Shown in pieces: positions 63,060 to 64,000 of a stretch of 64,000 nucleotides of DNA. The position numbers and the translations under genes are program-made. The stretch's first letter is position 1. Each line of letters begins with the position of its first letter. Below the pieces are notes generated by a model, which ran no database searches, was not told where the DNA came from, and saw only the letters and a list, made by a program, of their open reading frames with translations. This DNA comes from CAWDMC01 sp963803295 (GTDB lineage Bacteria; Acidobacteriota; Terriglobia; UBA7540), in assembly GCA_963803295.1 (NCBI GenBank), contig CAWDMC010000023.1:310001-374000 (forward strand), written 5' to 3'.

Positions 63060-64000
63060 TTATTCATGCCGCAGTGCTACCGTGGGATCCAGCTTCGTTG
63101 CCCGGAGCGCTGGAATGTAACAGGCAAGCAGCGCCACCGCGGTGAGCAGCCCGGACACGGCCACAAACGTGGATGGGTCGATAGGATGGACACCGAACAG
63201 GAGACTTGCCAGGAAGCGCGTGAGCCCGAGCGCTCCAATCAGGCCGACGCCAACGCCAAGCAGGGTCAGTACCAAGCCTTGGCCCATTACGAGCCGCAAT
63301 ACATCTCCTCTTAGTGCGCCCAGCGCCATGCGAATGCCAATCTCGTGCGTCCGCTGACTTACCGAGTACGCAATCAGCCCATACACACCAATAGTTGTCA
63401 GCGTGAGCGCGATGCCAGCAAACACTTCCAAAAGAATCATCGTGAACCGCTGAGGGCTGATCGACTCCGCGACCATCTGATCCATCGGCTCGAAAACACG
63501 CACCATCTGATTGGGGTCGAACTCGGCCGACGTGGCGCGAATTGCCGGTACCCATGATTCGGGGGCGCCGGATGTTCGAGCGACCATGCCAATTCCGCCC
63601 GCAAAGAGCGAGAGAATCTCGTTCGGAAGCTGAGGCAGGGCAAAGTAAAATTGGGCCCGGCGATTGGCGGGGCCAGCATCGCCGAGGCCCCACTGCTCGA
63701 CGTGTCCCACCACACCCACGATCTGGGCGTGGGCATTCATTTCGACTGTGTTAATCCACCTTCCGAGGGGATTTTCGTTTGGAAAGTATCGCTGCGCAAA
63801 GTCTTCATCAACGACGACAACGTCAGGCGAGTTTTCATTATCTTGCGCAGAAATGAAGCGGCCGCGCCGGAGCGGGATCTCCATGGCCCTGAGGTAACCG
63901 GGCTGAACGGCATGCCACATGGCAACACCCATCTCACTTTGGGTGGTGGGCTTGGGTCGGCCACCGATCCAGAATGACATTTCGGAATCCCCGGCCATGG
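63060..64000 (-). CDS. ADOP/MacB-type ABC transporter permease, 5' end outside the window
   Basis: The last 313 residues of a large FtsX/MacB-like permease; the frame is open to the window edge and the start lies beyond it. The periplasmic MacB core ends with RRGRFISAQDNENSPDVVVV, DEDFAQRYFPNENPLGR and IVGVVGHVEQWGLGD. The FtsX domain follows with three transmembrane helices (FAGIALTLTTIGVYGLIAYS, LVLTLLGVGVGLIGALGLTR, VAVSGLLTAVALLACYIPAL) and the coupling helix motif RTHEIGIRMALGA. The ending RATKLDPTVALRHE is diagnostic of acidobacterial duplicated orphan permeases (ADOP), which carry two MacB/FtsX halves. Its partner ATPase is not visible. It exports peptides, lipids or antibiotics by analogy. 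Confidence 0.88.
   Translation of the reverse strand, partial: MAGDSEMSFWIGGRPKPTTQSEMGVAMWHAVQPGYLRAMEIPLRRGRFISAQDNENSPDVVVVDEDFAQRYFPNENPLGRWINTVEMNAHAQIVGVVGHVEQWGLGDAGPANRRAQFYFALPQLPNEILSLFAGGIGMVARTSGAPESWVPAIRATSAEFDPNQMVRVFEPMDQMVAESISPQRFTMILLEVFAGIALTLTTIGVYGLIAYSVSQRTHEIGIRMALGALRGDVLRLVMGQGLVLTLLGVGVGLIGALGLTRFLASLLFGVHPIDPSTFVAVSGLLTAVALLACYIPALRATKLDPTVALRHE

Overview
The window reads as a chromosomal segment of an acidobacterium, most likely in the Bryobacterales/Solibacter group (inference from gene families, not from a marker gene). Supporting signals are an Oar-like TonB-dependent receptor with an N-terminal carboxypeptidase-regulatory-like domain, von Willebrand proteins of the acidobacterial VWFA-related type, an ADOP-type MacB/FtsX permease at the right edge, DUF1080 and DUF5916 proteins, many Tat-exported TIM-barrel and Gfo/Idh proteins, and GC-rich codon use. 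No rRNA, tRNA or CRISPR array was seen.

Layout. 0-3 kb: two TPR proteins flanking a short-chain dehydrogenase. 3-11 kb: an accessory sugar/sugar-acid island (Tat-exported TIM-barrel isomerase, DUF1080 keto-glycoside hydrolase-like protein, DapA-like aldolase, galactonate-dehydratase-like enolase, DUF5916 outer-membrane protein and Gfo/Idh oxidoreductase, the last two each broken by one +1 frameshift), then a secreted cyclase. 12-18 kb: a full-length Oar-like receptor with promoter and terminator, and feoAB. 18-31 kb: an orphan histidine kinase, a Tat-exported GH35 beta-galactosidase, a DksA/TraR zinc-finger protein, rlmB, a VWFA protein, a twin-TonB-domain protein, acpS, an RsbRD-like protein, a PgeF/laccase-domain protein and a mutarotase-like protein. 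31-41 kb: apt, the dnaG-rpoD pair, a DsbD-N-like protein, an esterase/SMP-30 fusion, yvcK, a TPR protein and a two-domain sulfurtransferase.

42-51 kb is a decay zone. Two large secreted genes are shredded by many frameshifts around an intact exported RidA. They are followed by a dead IS21-family element whose istA is split by a second insertion carrying the C-terminal half of a serine recombinase fused to a DUF5372-like remnant and bounded by a 6-bp repeat. istB is frameshifted and runs abruptly into a PEGA-domain gene that has lost its 5' end. Intact housekeeping genes resume at 51.3 kb: rpsT, holA, tlyA, nadK and lysA, with a PCHSERSEES-type inverted repeat between nadK and lysA.

56-64 kb: two overlapping Tat-exported TIM-barrel epimerases, then the most unusual locus here. 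It is a promoter-led, translationally coupled three-gene unit encoding an Oar-like beta-barrel that lacks both the regulatory domain and the plug, a secreted von Willebrand-like protein with a degenerate metal site, and a membrane-anchored coiled-coil protein. The window ends inside an ADOP-type permease.
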